Below are positions 8,959-20,163 of a stretch of 22,044 nucleotides of DNA, piece by piece. Made by a program: the position numbers and the translations under genes. Numbering within the stretch: the first letter of the stretch is position 1; the number at the start of each line of letters is the position of its first letter. The notes beneath the pieces were generated by a model, which did no database searches, was not told the DNA's origin, and saw nothing but the letters and a program-made list of their open reading frames with translations. This DNA is from Gnetum montanum (taxonomy: Eukaryota > Streptophyta > Gnetopsida > Gnetales > Gnetaceae): assembly GCA_015680685.1 (NCBI GenBank), contig MNCI01007673.1, positions 418,910-440,953 of the forward strand, read 5' to 3'.

Positions 8959-11870
8959 TTAATAATTTCCAGCAAAAATTATCTGATTACTTAAAAAAAA
9001 AGATAAAATAGTGCTTAGAGGTGAAGGATCTTGGGGCTTTGAATAACCTTCTTTAGGCTCCAGAATTCACAATGGTGGTGGCTAAGGCTGAGGCTATAAC
9101 TATATTACTATATTTTCTACTTTTGGTAAAAGACAAAAGGCATCCAAAAATGCTTTCATCTTCTCCTCCTTGCTCTGTGAGTTGTACATAGTTAACATGA
9201 CTTCACCAATTTGGGCTTGTGTAAGGATGGTCCATAGACAAGGCATTGTTGCAAAAAACTCCTTCACATTGATAATCCATGTTCAAATTTTTTACATTCC
9301 ACATCAAATTTCTTTACATGATTTTGTAATTCATGGTAGTCATTCATCCTTTTAGCTAGGTTCTCAACAACCAATTTTTGTTCTATGAATTGGCTCTCGA
9401 GAACTTCAACCTTAAAATTAGCTATTTCTATCTTCTACTTGGTGTCCTTGTGGTGCTTCAACTTGTTCTTGTAGAGGAGGTATGAGTTAATCACCTAATT
9501 TTCTAACTCTAACCTTGGTCTTCAAGGTATTAGCATCACCAAGTTTGTGTGGTAGAGGTTAGTAAGATCCATGTACTCTATCATTTCTTTGATTTGAAAC
9601 TCTTTCAAGTGGATATCTACTTTTTTGTAGGTATTTAGACCATCAAATATTAGTTGCCATACATTTCCTCTCTGCTAGAGTTGGTAGAGGGGCTCATGCA
9701 TTTTCACCTTGGCCAATTGGATCTCCTTCTCATTCATCTCCTTGAGAAGTTATACCTAGTCCCTATAGTGATCTTTGACATGTTCAAACTTCAAGCCCTC
9801 ATTTTTTTAGGAAACTACCTCAATGACCATTTTTTGGTGAAGTGCTTAGACTTCCCCCATTGATATATTTATATTTTCCACTACTAACCTCCTCAAGTCC
9901 ATCTTCACCCATGTGAGCTACTCTTGTTATTTTCTCAAAAATTTGACTATATAGTCTTTTTATTCCTCGGCATTGCATAAGTGATGAATGTATTTGGTCA
10001 AGTCCAAGTTCTCCTTACAAACTTGGGTCAAGTCCTTATCGATGTGGGTAGTAAGAGCATTTGATAAGAATGCATCAAAGAACACCATATCTTTTGCATT
10101 CTGAGCCTTTTTTAATCAATTTTCAAGCTATAGGAAAGCTTCATCCCATGTGAAAACTTGGCTAAGAATGATGGGATCATCTAATTAGGCTCTCAACTCT
10201 ACAACCTCAATAGTCAACCGTCAATTCTTGTTAGTGGCTACCTCGAGCTGGGAATTTGCTATAATGAGCTTGCCCTTTGTTTCTAGCAGCTCCAATTATG
10301 TTGTAGTAATTTCCTCTAAGAGATCAAAGACCTTGAAGAGTAGTTGCTCAATTCCCACCAATCAATCCAATACTTCCTTGTGTTGGGTTGTGCTTAGTCT
10401 TTCACTCCCTACTCTTGTGGAAGCATGCATATCTTTAAGTGTAGCAACATTTGGCATAGCTACCATATGAGTGTTTAGTACTTCGACCACTCTATCAACC
10501 ACCACCTTTAGTATTGTTTCATGATCATGGTGCTACATCACTAGGATGGTAGTCCCCTTTCCCTCCTCTAGGCACACCAAGAAGGTTGTAGTATTTATAA
10601 AATTTTTGGGGAAGACTTGTTGTCCAAGGATGGACACTGTGATCTCTCGAGTACTTGGATTTGATCTTGCAGGCCCCTGTGTTCTTTGGGTGGAAAATAT
10701 TAGGGTAGTCTCCTTTAGCCAGCTTATTGTTCAGGTGACTTCATTAAGATGGCTCAACGCTAGTTGGTAGATTGGTGATTTCCCACCACACACCTCTTCT
10801 TACCTCTATTTCATTAGCTATTCACAAAATTTTCTCATGCACTCAATAATGGCATGAGCCTCTAATGTTGTCTCTTTGGTGGATGGTGGTGGTGGTCACT
10901 CCTCTTCAAGCAACTTAGCAGGTGCTTTGTCCTTCATCATCTCCTACCAAGAGGTGGCATGAGCATGACAGATGGTCTCATTAGCATACCGATTTATGCC
11001 TCCCCTTCTGCAAATTTTTTTGATCAAGCATAGGAAGAGGAGTGTCTTCCTTCCTCACTCATTTTCTTTGAAATGCCTCTTAATCTCTAGGAAGATGAGT
11101 TGAGGGAGGTTGATGGAAAATTTATCACTTAGAGTAGTGCACACATGACTAGATAAGGTAGTGACTTTGCTAGGTCTCACCATTGGGTTCAACTGGTAGG
11201 CTGCAATCTTAAAATAGACTTTCTCTACCTTGGTTAGTGCACCATACTCCTTACAACTTGCCTGATAGCATCGTCCAACACACTCTTTCTTTGCTTCTGG
11301 ATATGCTGGCATGGGAATCTCTACCAATGTTACCCTAATGTCAGACAATCTAAGGGCCTTTGTGATGGCCTCAACTAAATAAGAGACATGGATGTCTTTG
11401 GTTTTGATGGTAGAGTTTGCTTGTTGATTATTTTTAAAAGGATAGATTTCCCCATGTACCACCCCCTACTTGAAGTAAGAATGGACCACATGGGGAATCC
11501 ATGTAATTGAGTCTTGCCCTCTTCTAGTTCTTGGTCTAAGAAGGTGCCAAAGTTAAGTTCCTAAAGAACCAAACTTAGGACCTCCTTGGAACGAATTCAC
11601 TCAAGAAAGACCTTGGTCAATGTAACCTCCAGATTTGGCCTAGGCCTTGACACCTCATCTTGCCTTGACTGGCCTTTCTCCATTTTTGGAATATAATGAA
11701 TAGATTCTACTTCAAGCTCCTCCCAAAGAGGTCCTATTGTGTGTGTTTCTACTTCACCTTCTTGGAGAAATTGTGACTACTGGCCCTTTCCTCCTCTTGG
11801 GTGCTTCTTCCTTGGTTGGGATGGTCCTTTGCCCTATGGTCTCTTTGATGCCATCTACAATTACAATCAT
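8959..11870 (-). pseudogene. Additional ORF after pol, coiled-coil protein, decayed
   Basis: About 950 codons follow pol in the same sense. Near the N-terminus is a basic patch (APKRRKG) that could be a nuclear signal. The frame shifts near 11745 and returns near 11465. From about 11460 to 9290 a single frame is held, broken only by stops, mostly at positions that would be Gln or Trp. Around 11130-10995, LPQLIFLEIKRHF followed by ICRRGG resembles the end of the plant 'Transposase_32'/mobile-domain family; this is a by-eye match. From about 10400 to 9300 the sequence is rich in Leu, Glu, Lys and Asn with heptad-like spacing (ELLETKGKL, VEVLESQF, LQNHVKKFDVECKKFE), so coiled coil is likely. Another frameshift near 9290 leads to a charged segment (SQSKEEKMKAFLDAF) and a proline-rich tail. 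There is no clear membrane span, unlike env-like ORFs. The start is the first ATG of the frame. Confidence 0.7.
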
Positions 11871-13699
11871 ACCCAAGATTTATGTTTTAAATGTAACTAT
11901 TAATACCTTTGATACCTTTTCTCATTTGGCCAAGTTACACCTATTCTAGTGATGATCATGGTGGATGAATTATTTTATTATTATTTTATCTGTTTAGCTA
12001 CATGAGTTTGTTGATGATGTTTAACTTATCTTAGATTGATGATTTTAATAATATTTTATTAGTTAAACCTTGGAAAGTTAGAAAAGTTTTGAAAAAAAAA
12101 ATTCTATCAAAAACCATAGGTTTGTAGCCTCCATGACATAAAGCTCACCTCTAGTAGCTTGAGGATCAAAGAATAGGGTAAATCAAACAAGTGGTTGAAA
12201 AGTTATGGCTTCAAGAAAGCTTTAGGCTCTGAAAATTACTCCCCTTGCATTATGAGGTAAATGTAAAATTTTTGCTAAGGGCCGATGCATATTTATAGTA
12301 TTTTTCTTATGCGTTGACGGGGATGCATCAACATAGTCATAGATAAAAATTTTTACATATAAAAACTAAGGATAGAAAAATATTTTTTGCAACGAAATTA
12401 AAGTCTAGAGGAAGCAAGAAAAGCCTAGATTAAGGAAAAATCATTGAATAGGGCATAATATATATTGGAAAAATAGATTTGGGTGGAGACTAAATGTCCA
12501 GGAGTACAAAAACTAGATGTTTCATGGTGGAAAATAATGGATTTGAGAGAAAAATGACTAAAGAATAGGAAATTTAATCATCTAGATCAAAGAGTATGCA
12601 AATGGATGCTCCCTATAGCAGGCTCATGTTCTTAATGCCCTTGCATGCCCTCATACCAAGGATTCTGTTGACCCTAGGGATGATTAATAACCATGGATTG
12701 TTAAAAATCAAATCGCCCAAGAACCCAACAAAGAATTGAGACATATAAAAATGGACACAGTGATTAAACATGACAATAGGTAGCAATAAGGAAAATGGAT
12801 TGTAGTGATGATGAGAGAAAGAATGAAATGGATTTTCTTGTTCCAATCACATGAAGCCCTTGTGGAGTTTGTAATTGGGAACATCATATCCTTAGTTGGA
12901 ATTAAGACCATCCACTTTAGGTAACTTCACATTAGTACTTTAAGAGCATTTGACCCCCTAGAGCATATGGACACCCCAAAAGATCACCTACCATTCCAAA
13001 TAGAGAAGAAAAGAGAAGCAAGAAGTGAAGAGGGCCTTAGTTAGAGGGGTGCTTTTAGGCATGGGTAACATGTATTTCTAGCCCCATAACTAGTGCTTAT
13101 AGCCCATTATTTTATCTAAGGGATGTGCTTTGAAGCCCCTTTCATTTTTTCCTAGAAAATACACCATGCAAAGACATTGCTTCCTATTATTGGTTAACAT
13201 TAGGAATGATGAGGAATCAAAGTAGGTAGATACAAAAGGTGATAAGTTTCCTTGAAGCCACACCCTTACCAATTTCACTTGATTCATTCCAAGGCTAGAG
13301 AGCACCAAGGTCACAATTTCTTTCAAAGTTGTTATTAGAAAGAACCTCATGCTTCCAAAACAAAAGAACATCATAGATTTTTCATGGAATGGGTGGATGA
13401 TGTGAGCTCACTACTTTATATCATGAAAAAACCAACATTCCATTAATCAATGTCAAAATTCAATGATGAAATCTAGTCATTAAGTAATCAATTTAAGCAC
13501 TATAATTCAATTCACCACCATCAATCAAGAACTATGTTCAACATCAAAGTCTTGATGGCAATAAAGAAGAAAAAGACATATAAGGAAATCCAAATAAAGT
13601 AAAATATTAAAGAAAGTGTAAAATATTTAAGAAAATAAAAAAAATATGTAAAATTATGTAAAATAAAAAATTAAAAACTGAGGAGCCAATTGTAGGATG
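11870..13699 (-). other. Region between pol and the additional ORF
   Basis: This 1.8-kb part of the element is not assigned. A frame of 94 codons at 13090-13374 and later frames at 12613-12846 look moderately protein-like (SPFVSTYFD, NERGFKAHPLDKIMGYKH), then break into AT-rich DNA between 12600 and 11950. It could be the relic of another ORF, an intron-like or leader region for the following ORF, or a secondary insertion. I see no terminal repeats inside it. Confidence 0.4.
12290..12297 (-). promoter_or_regulatory. Internal TATA-like box upstream of the additional ORF
   Basis: The minus strand reads TACTATAAATATGC, about 420 bases before the first ATG of the additional ORF. Just upstream is GATGCATCCCCGTCAACGCAT, which shares its GATGCAT and CCCC.TCAA elements with the U3 repeats of the LTRs. 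It could drive a separate transcript for the ORF. No RNA evidence is available here. Confidence 0.3.
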
Positions 13700-15010
13700 T
13701 TAGAATGGATGGTTGTCTCCCCCATGGCTAAGTTGGAAGGGAAAGATCTAAAAGATTGAATGTACTTGTCCATTAGTTAGGGCATTATTTCCATTGGATG
13801 TTCTTGTCTCCAGGAAAGGTTTAACTTGTTGGGTGTTGACTAATAATGTCTATTTAGGTTGTCATGATGGTATATTATCATGGCCTTAAATGGTAAAGTT
13901 TCACATATAATGTAAGGGCCCTCTCATAGCATTTGGAATTTAGTATGTTAAGGTACATCCATGGGGTTTCAATAAAGCACCTTATCTCCTAGTTGAAATT
14001 TTACTTTCCTTATTTCAAGATCATGGCATTGGTTGTTATGCACCTTGTGCACCTTATTCAATGATAATACCACTAATCTACTCTTTCCTAGCACATTGAG
14101 ATTCATCAATCTTTCTCTTTGGGCTAAACATAAGTCTAAGTTAAGGTCACAGGTCGTTGAAAGTATATGAAGCTTAGCTTGGATGAGATTATTTGGAAGT
14201 TTCTTGTACACTAACTCATAGGGAGAATAACTAATAGGAAGTTTCCACATTAAACAATAAACCCAAAGAGCATCATTAAGCTTATTACTCTAGTCCTTCC
14301 TATATTTAGTAATTTTGTGTATTAGTATCATGGTAATTTCCCTAGTAGTGATCTCACCTTAATCGTTGTCTTTGGGGTGGTATGGAGATGTTAATTCATG
14401 TTCAACCCCAAAGCATTACATGAGCTTTCAAACAGTAGCATCCATAAAGTGTGTTCCATTGTCTAAAATTAGTGCCCTTGGCATACCAAACCTATTCACA
14501 ACATTTTATTGTACAAACTAAGCCACTATAGAGGATGAATAGTCGATGATAACTATGGCTTTAGCCCATTTGGTGTAGTAATCAATAGCCATGATGATGT
14601 AGGCCTTTCCATTTAACATAGGGTTGATGAACCCCATGAAATAAACCCTCCAAAATTCTAAAGGCTTTAATGGTTGGATCCACTATTGAGGCTCTTTCAT
14701 GTATGTGGTCATTCCTCTAACCTGTTGGAATCTATCACAAGAATGGAAGAAGTGATGAGCATCCCTGAAGATTGTAGGTTAATAATACCTTACTATGAGG
14801 ATCTTCATTTTCATCCTCCTCCCAACATAGTGGCCCCCATAAGGGCCTTCATGTGCATCCTAGAGGACTTGAAGTTGATCTACATCAAGGACACACCATT
14901 GTCCTAGGTTGTCTATGTAACTCTGATAGAGATTGCCATTGATTTCCATAAAGTTTTTATGCTAATGAAGAAATTTATGTTTCTTATTATGGTCCCACTC
15001 CTTTGGCATC
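13700..15010 (-). pseudogene. Integrase (pol C-terminus), decayed
   Basis: This enzyme joins retroelement cDNA to host DNA. The zinc-binding region at about 14880-14730 reads DAHEGPYGGH...HSCDRF; the last Cys of the usual CxxC is Phe. The core follows: WRVYFMGFINP (the first catalytic Asp, normally in W-x-x-D-F, is Tyr), AIDYYTKWAKA, ILDNGTHF with the second Asp kept, and SPYHPKDND-stop-GEI with the Glu kept. An uninterrupted piece covers 13969-14250. The C-terminal end, VNTQQVKPFLE, is reached after a frameshift near 13840, and the frame closes at 13700-13702. More than ten stops are present, several explained by CAA or CAG to TAA or TAG. It is inactive on two independent grounds. Confidence 0.85.
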
Positions 15011-15600
15011 TCCTATGTAAGTATATAGAAGAGGATGTTGTCATACCAATTTATTTCTTTGGGATTTTGAGAGTTAACAACACTAGCAAAGAGGAGTTCA
15101 TCAAGAAATTGACCAAATAGTGGACTCTCATCCTCTTTGTTGTCCCATCTTAATCGAGACAAATGTTCAACCACCATATTCTCAGTTCTTTTTAATACAC
15201 CATTGTTAAGTAAAACTCTTGGAGGATCACCAAGCATTGTATAACACTGGGCCTCACCATTAGCTTATTCATTAAGAAGTAAATGGCACTATGATTAGTG
15301 TGCATAAAAAACTTGTATCCAAGCACATAGTGCCTAAATTTCTCTAGCTTGTACATCACTAACATCAGCTATTTTTTAGTGGTGCTATAGTTGATTTGTG
15401 CACTAACAATGCTTTTACTTACATAGTGGATGTAATATGGAAGTTTCTAATTGTCCATTTGTGTAAGCATGACCCCCAAAGCATAATTCATTGCATCCAT
15501 CATGATGTGAAATGGCCTAGACCATTTTGGTACTCATAGAATTGGAGTTTCTACAAGTTTTTGCTATTGCTAGAATGCATTCTTACATTTCTTGGTCTAG
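15011..15600 (-). pseudogene. RNase H domain of pol, decayed
   Basis: This domain would remove the RNA strand after reverse transcription. It follows the RT thumb and runs HIMMDAMNYALGVML (first catalytic Asp kept), YVSKSI, NYSTTKK-stop where TTEKE is usual, and HTNHSAIYFL where the Asp of T-D-H is Asn. The segment after it, VVEHLSRL, matches the conserved V-A-D-H-L-S-R-L hinge to integrase, but a one-base shift near 15190 places it in another frame. Loss of the acidic residues means no activity. Confidence 0.8.
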
Positions 15601-16620
15601 ATAAATGGTGCATCTTTCTTTGTAAGCTCCACCAATGGCTTGGTGATCTTTGAGAAGTTTTCAATGAAGCACCTATAGTAACCAATGTGTCCAAGGAATG
15701 ACATCACATCTTTTACAATTTACAATTATTTGGTTATTCCTTAGATGACCCTTATTTTCTATGGGTCTACCTTGATCCCTTTGTTTGAAATTTTATGCCC
15801 CAAAAAAATGCCCTCTTGGAGCATTAGATGGCTTTTCTACCAATTAAACCTCATGTTTGTCTCCACACATCATTGAAGAACTTGCTCAAGGTGGTCCAAG
15901 GCCTGCTCAAATGTAGCCACATAGGTAGAAAAGTCATCCATGAAGACTTCTACCCTGCTACCAATCTTCTATTAAAATATGCTTAGGACCAAATATTAAA
16001 ATTTGATGAGAGCATTACATAAGTCAAAAGGCATCTTTCTGTATGCAAAAGTCCCCCAAGGAGTTATGAATGGTATCTTGGCCTAGCCCTCTAGGTGATC
16101 TGGATTTGGTTATAGTCACTATAACCATCCAAAAAGCTACTATAGCAATGCCCCACAATGGTATCTAGCACTTGGTCCATAAATGGAAATGGGAAGGATC
16201 TTTGTAAGTTATCATATTCAACAACTAAAAGTCTATATAGACTCTTCACTTTTCTCCTTTCTTGGACACAATAAGAAATGGGCTACCCCACTTACTATCC
16301 ACAATGAGGTAAATGAACCTAGCCTTAAGGAGTCATTTAATCTCCTCCTTGATGATTTACATGAGTTTTGGATCCAATTGTCTTTGCAGATGCCTCAGTT
16401 TGATAGAGGAGTTTGTATAGATTCTATGCTAGCATATCCTAGGATCAATTCTAATTAGCTCATCATAAGATTAGGCAAATGTTTTTGATCATTTATTCAC
16501 AAGTTCCAACAATTTCTTCTTCTATGTAGGATCAAGTGTGGCATTAATAATTACTAACTTGCCATTATTTAGAAATGCATATTCCATTTGTACTGATAGA
16601 GCCTTTAAATCAAGAGGCTC
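15601..16620 (-). pseudogene. Reverse transcriptase domain of pol, decayed
   Basis: The domain opens with EPLDLKALSV, and continues with a DPRIC-stop-HRIY segment, LKARFIYLI.DSKWGSPF, RVYIDF and, after a frameshift near 16150, FLDGYSDYNQIQI. Then come ITPWGTFAYRKMPFDLCNA and the catalytic VFMDDFS, with FMDD encoded at 15933-15944, followed by [19 protein letters not shown] and KITKPL. The order matches Ty3/Gypsy RT blocks, and VFMDDFS is typical of the Athila side. Stops replace conserved Arg, Gln or Trp codons through C-to-T or G-to-A changes, for example CGA to TGA soon after the FMDD box. The FMDD box itself is intact, but the frame is broken at least twice. Confidence 0.88.
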
Positions 16621-16926
16621 TTAAAATTTTTAGGGATCTCCAACTCTCCCCAATCAATTTTACTTTGCACATCAAAGAGGTTGTGATGAAGCTGGTCCAA
16701 CTTTTCCATGCTTTCAACATATGAGCTAGTGAGGCTCTCAATTGGTTCCATGAAGACTGTTGATCCAACCTCATTATCTATTATTAGCCACTGGGTACCT
16801 TCCTATTTAATGGCTACTGCATATAGGCACCTCTAAATTTTTATTATCTCTACATACTAATTGCATGCTTGAATTGATTTGCCTTTGATGGTCCATAATA
16901 TTTGCACACAATGGCACCCTATGTCA

Positions 16927-17320
16927 CTATACGTAATGCATGGAAATTTTTTTCATGTCAATTTTTTTTATTTCATTTTCCTTGAAAATATCCAAGGAAA
17001 GGTCTCCAATACTCAATCTTGCATTGATGGTGCTTAGCCATGCACTTCCCATGATGATAAGAAAGTCCCATTTACAATTCTCCATGTGGATCACTAGGAA
17101 ATCAGTAGGATAAGACCATCCACAAATGGTGGTCAAAATTTCTTTCACTAGTCCCAAAGGAATAGTGATGGATTGGTCTACCAAATCAAGTCTAATGTTG
17201 CTCTTTTTCACATGAGCAGGTTATAGGCTTTGTACATCTCCTATGAAATCAAGTTGACTTTAGAACCTAGATCGAGAAGAGCCTTACACAATTCATTTCT
17301 AGCAATCTACAAGTAAATCA
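16927..17320 (-). pseudogene. Aspartic protease domain of pol, decayed
   Basis: This domain would cut the Gag-Pol polyprotein. The active-site segment reads ALLDLGSKVNLIS, with LLDLG encoded at 17265-17279. DLG in place of DTG or DSG is usual in this plant lineage. After a frameshift the domain continues LDLVDQSITIPLGLVKEIL, and later LIIMGSAWLSTINARL, which corresponds to the I-L-G-R-P-F-L-x-T-x-x-A flap-end motif. A 94-codon piece (16927-17211) is free of stops. The stretch from 16927 to 16620 joining it to RT is also coding-like but shifted in frame. Confidence 0.8.
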
Positions 17321-18010
17321 AAGGACTTCCAAGATTAGATCTCTTCCTAGGAACATGGTCAACCTTATATCCAATCTATGACCACATGGATCAACATGAT
17401 AGTGTGCAAATGGAGAGTACTATTGTTTAAAGGTTGTTTGATGAAACTTTTAGAGGTTGAAGTAGTAAGGCTAATAGCCACAGGTGTTTGTGAGGGATTT
17501 ATGGGGCTGTTGGTTCTAAAAAATGGCCTCTTGTAAAGCTTGGATTTAGAACCACCTGGTTGAGGAGTTGACTACAAGTTTACTACCCTTATAACATTTC
17601 TTTGTTGTGGTTGGACAAGTATTTCACCCTGCATGGATGGAGTAGGTGGTAGAGGAGTTGATGATGGTGGTGTAGGAGTGTACGAATGTTGAGGAGGATA
17701 AAAAGAAAATGGTAACTCCACTCTTAAAAAATATGCTCTATAGTACTCCAAATGGTAGGAGTGGTATGGAAAGGGAGTGTGACTAGAAGAGCATGTGCAG
17801 AGACTAGCTACTGAACATAGTACCCATAATAATCAAGTTGTAAATAAGGGTATTGAAACCTTGGGGATGGCATTCCCCATGACTATGAGTGTTGCCACTA
17901 CTAGTACTGTTATTGAGGTTGAGATGGTGCCCACTCACATAGTAAGCCTTTTGGTGCAATTATTGTCAATAGCTTCCTTATGGATAGGGAAACCTCCTAG
18001 ATGCTTGTCA
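17320..18010 (-). pseudogene. Gag-Pol linker, proline-rich
   Basis: One minus frame, shifted relative to gag, reads YPPQHSYTPTPPSSTPLPPT followed by QPQQRNVIRVV, then a Ser/Thr/Lys-rich run (GGSKSKLYKRPFFRTNSP). Low-complexity Pro/Gln/Ser linkers between the nucleocapsid and protease are common in this group. Few stops occur in the proline-rich part. No enzymatic motif is expected or seen. Confidence 0.6.
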
Positions 18011-19834
18011 TTTTGTTAATATAAGATTTAAAAGCATACATCTAGATTCTTATAAGTGTGATAATATAGGGCAACATCCCTTGGGATATTCATATTGACA
18101 GATGTCACATCCATCATTATCATATTCTAAATCTACAACCTCCTCTACTGCTATAGCTTTGCCTTTATCTTTACAATGTTTTTGTTCAGCCTCCTTTTTC
18201 TTCCTTTGCTCACAACCACTACCTCTGTTATCTCTACATTCCTCTATAATCTTTAGAGTAGTTTAGAACTTTTCATTCAAGGAGTCCCATATCTTATCAA
18301 CCTTAGGTAATATTTTAGTAATATATTTTTGGATTGGCAAGTTTTTCCTTTGCACCACTTCATCAAGTGATGTCTCCTAATCATTCTCACAAAATAAAAT
18401 CTTCCCCTTGCAAATGGAGGGATCTCTATTATACTCTTTTGCACTTTCTTATTTTTTTGGTTCTCCTTCTTCTTTGGCCAATTGCTCAATGAGCCTTTGA
18501 ATCTGATGGATCCTTAGCTCAAAAAGTCTTCCTTGGGCATAGAACCCAAGAATTCTCCTTGTTTCAATTCTAAGCCCATCTATGATATGACACAACTAAT
18601 CTCATTGGGAGTATCCATGGCTTGGGTATCGGTGCAACAAAGAGTAGTACCTATCCATGGTTGCATCCAAGGATACATGAGTGTCTTGCTTCCATCCTTG
18701 GATTTGCCTCCTCAAATTAAACACTCTAAAGTGCATTTGGAATTTATCATTGAACATCTCTGGCATCATACTCCATTGTTGAATAGATTCTAGTTCCAAG
18801 GACTGATACCATCTTTTTGCTTCCTTTATGAGCATCCTTGAAAACAATTTTAACTTTTGCAATTCATTCTCCACATTTTGGAAGGTACATGCATCCTTAA
18901 AGACTTGCAAATGATTTTGTGGATCTAAATTATGTCCCTAAAACTTGGAGATATTGTTCATATCTAGCCATTTAATGTGGATATCCTTCAAGTTCATAGT
19001 GGAAATTCTAATAGCCTCTAAGATATTCGATATATTTCTTGTGGCTAGTAGAGGCTCATCGTAGTCATAGTAGTCTCTGTGGCCCTTCTCATGTTCATGA
19101 TGCCTACGATGAGTCCTATTGTGCCTTCATTCTCTATGATGTTCATCTCCCTACTATTGCTCATGCCCCTAGTCCCTATTGTCCCGATGGAATCTACGAT
19201 CATTCCTATCCTACCATTTATTTCTAGCATGATTTATTTTACTATTTCCATGACCCCACCCTCTGCTTCTCCTATTAGAATTAGAGAAGAAAGATGATAA
19301 GGATGATGATGAAGGCAAAGAGGAAGGAGAATTAACACCAAAATGATTCCTACTGCCTCCTCTTCTTTAATTCCTATCCTAGTCACCATGTCAATCTCTT
19401 TTCTCATGCTTGTCATTGTCCCTACCTTTGGATGAATGGCTATGGTTACCATCTTTTGAGCTCCCCTGGCCTTGAGATCCATTTTTCCCATCACCAAGGT
19501 TGTCCACAATTGATTGCAACCACTACTTAAGGGTCTCCCCATCAAAGAGAGGAGGAGAACCTATATATTGGAAGGCACAAATAAAGAAGTCGTTACCTTC
19601 TTTATGTGTTTGTAGGAACAAGTGATTAGAAAATCCTTTTCCCTTTGATGCCTCATATTGAGCTTCCATTTGCTGATATTTCTTCTATTAGGCCTTTATG
19701 GGATGATAATCTTGAGAGAGATGATCTTAAACCTCATACTCAACATTAAGTCTAGTGATGCCAAATGTGATGAGATTGTTCAATATCATCACAGCAACAG
19801 ATTAGTCAAGAGGCAACACAATGTTAACCCCCAT
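18011..19834 (-). pseudogene. gag: gag, decayed, with Arg/Asp/His-rich arm
   Basis: Gag builds the particle around the element RNA. The frame beginning with the ATG at 19834 is held to about 18010, broken by some twenty stops, many at Gln or Trp-type codons. After a GSPPLFDGETLK segment comes a long low-complexity arm (about 19450-19050) rich in Arg, Asp, His and Ser. The Retrotrans_gag domain follows at about 18970-18580, with LIKEAKRWYQSLELESI and a FRVFNLRRQI core ending SLLHRYPSHG. Near 18112-18068 CDICQYEYPKGCCP fits a C-x2-C-x3-H-x4-C zinc knuckle whose His has become Tyr (CAT to TAT). The piece 18602-18910 has no stop. The true start is uncertain. Confidence 0.82.
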
Positions 19835-20145
19835 GTCCCTCCATCATAGCTACTTGTCTCAATGTAAGATGAAGCTAAAGTCCAAAGTGTAAGGATTTAG
19901 ATGGGTGTAGACAACCTAGAACTACTGGGTCACTTGCATTTTCTAGCCTCTTACCTTTGATTGGATGAACCTATTAATGGTAGTGGAGAATCTTTCTAAT
20001 GAGAAGAATTCATATCAATGATTATTCAAAAATAGTATGTATTTTTTATTAAGATGTATTTTAATGGTTTAGCATTAATTTTCCTTTACAACATCATTAG
20101 ATGGTTTAACTATCTTTTCTATGTAGCACACTTAGTTAGATTAAG
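19835..20145 (-). other. Untranslated leader of the element
   Basis: About 310 bases separate the PBS from the first ATG of the gag frame. The segment shows no coding pattern and would hold the packaging signal in an active copy. Confidence 0.5.
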
Positions 20146-20163
20146 TCCCTAGCAATGGTGCCA
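20146..20163 (-). other. Primer binding site, tRNA-Asp type, degenerate
   Basis: The minus strand reads TGGCACCATTGCTAGGGA one base inside the 5' LTR. The usual plant Asp-type PBS is TGGCGCCGTTGCCGGGGA. The four differences fall at its three CpG sites, each changed to CpA or TpA as methylated-cytosine decay would do. Confidence 0.8.

Noticed and set aside
8991-9007. Poly-A run as a retroposon tail
   Set aside because: It lies inside the 3' region of the central element just past the extra ORF, and no LINE or SINE body is next to it.
10228-10770. Plus-strand open frames of 74-80 codons
   Set aside because: They are shadows of the decayed additional ORF on the minus strand, whose frame is continuous across this region.
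16183-16458. 91-codon plus-strand open frame
   Set aside because: It is antisense to the reverse transcriptase region, where conserved blocks are read on the minus strand.
18533-18793. 86-codon plus-strand open frame
   Set aside because: It is antisense to the Retrotrans_gag domain of gag.
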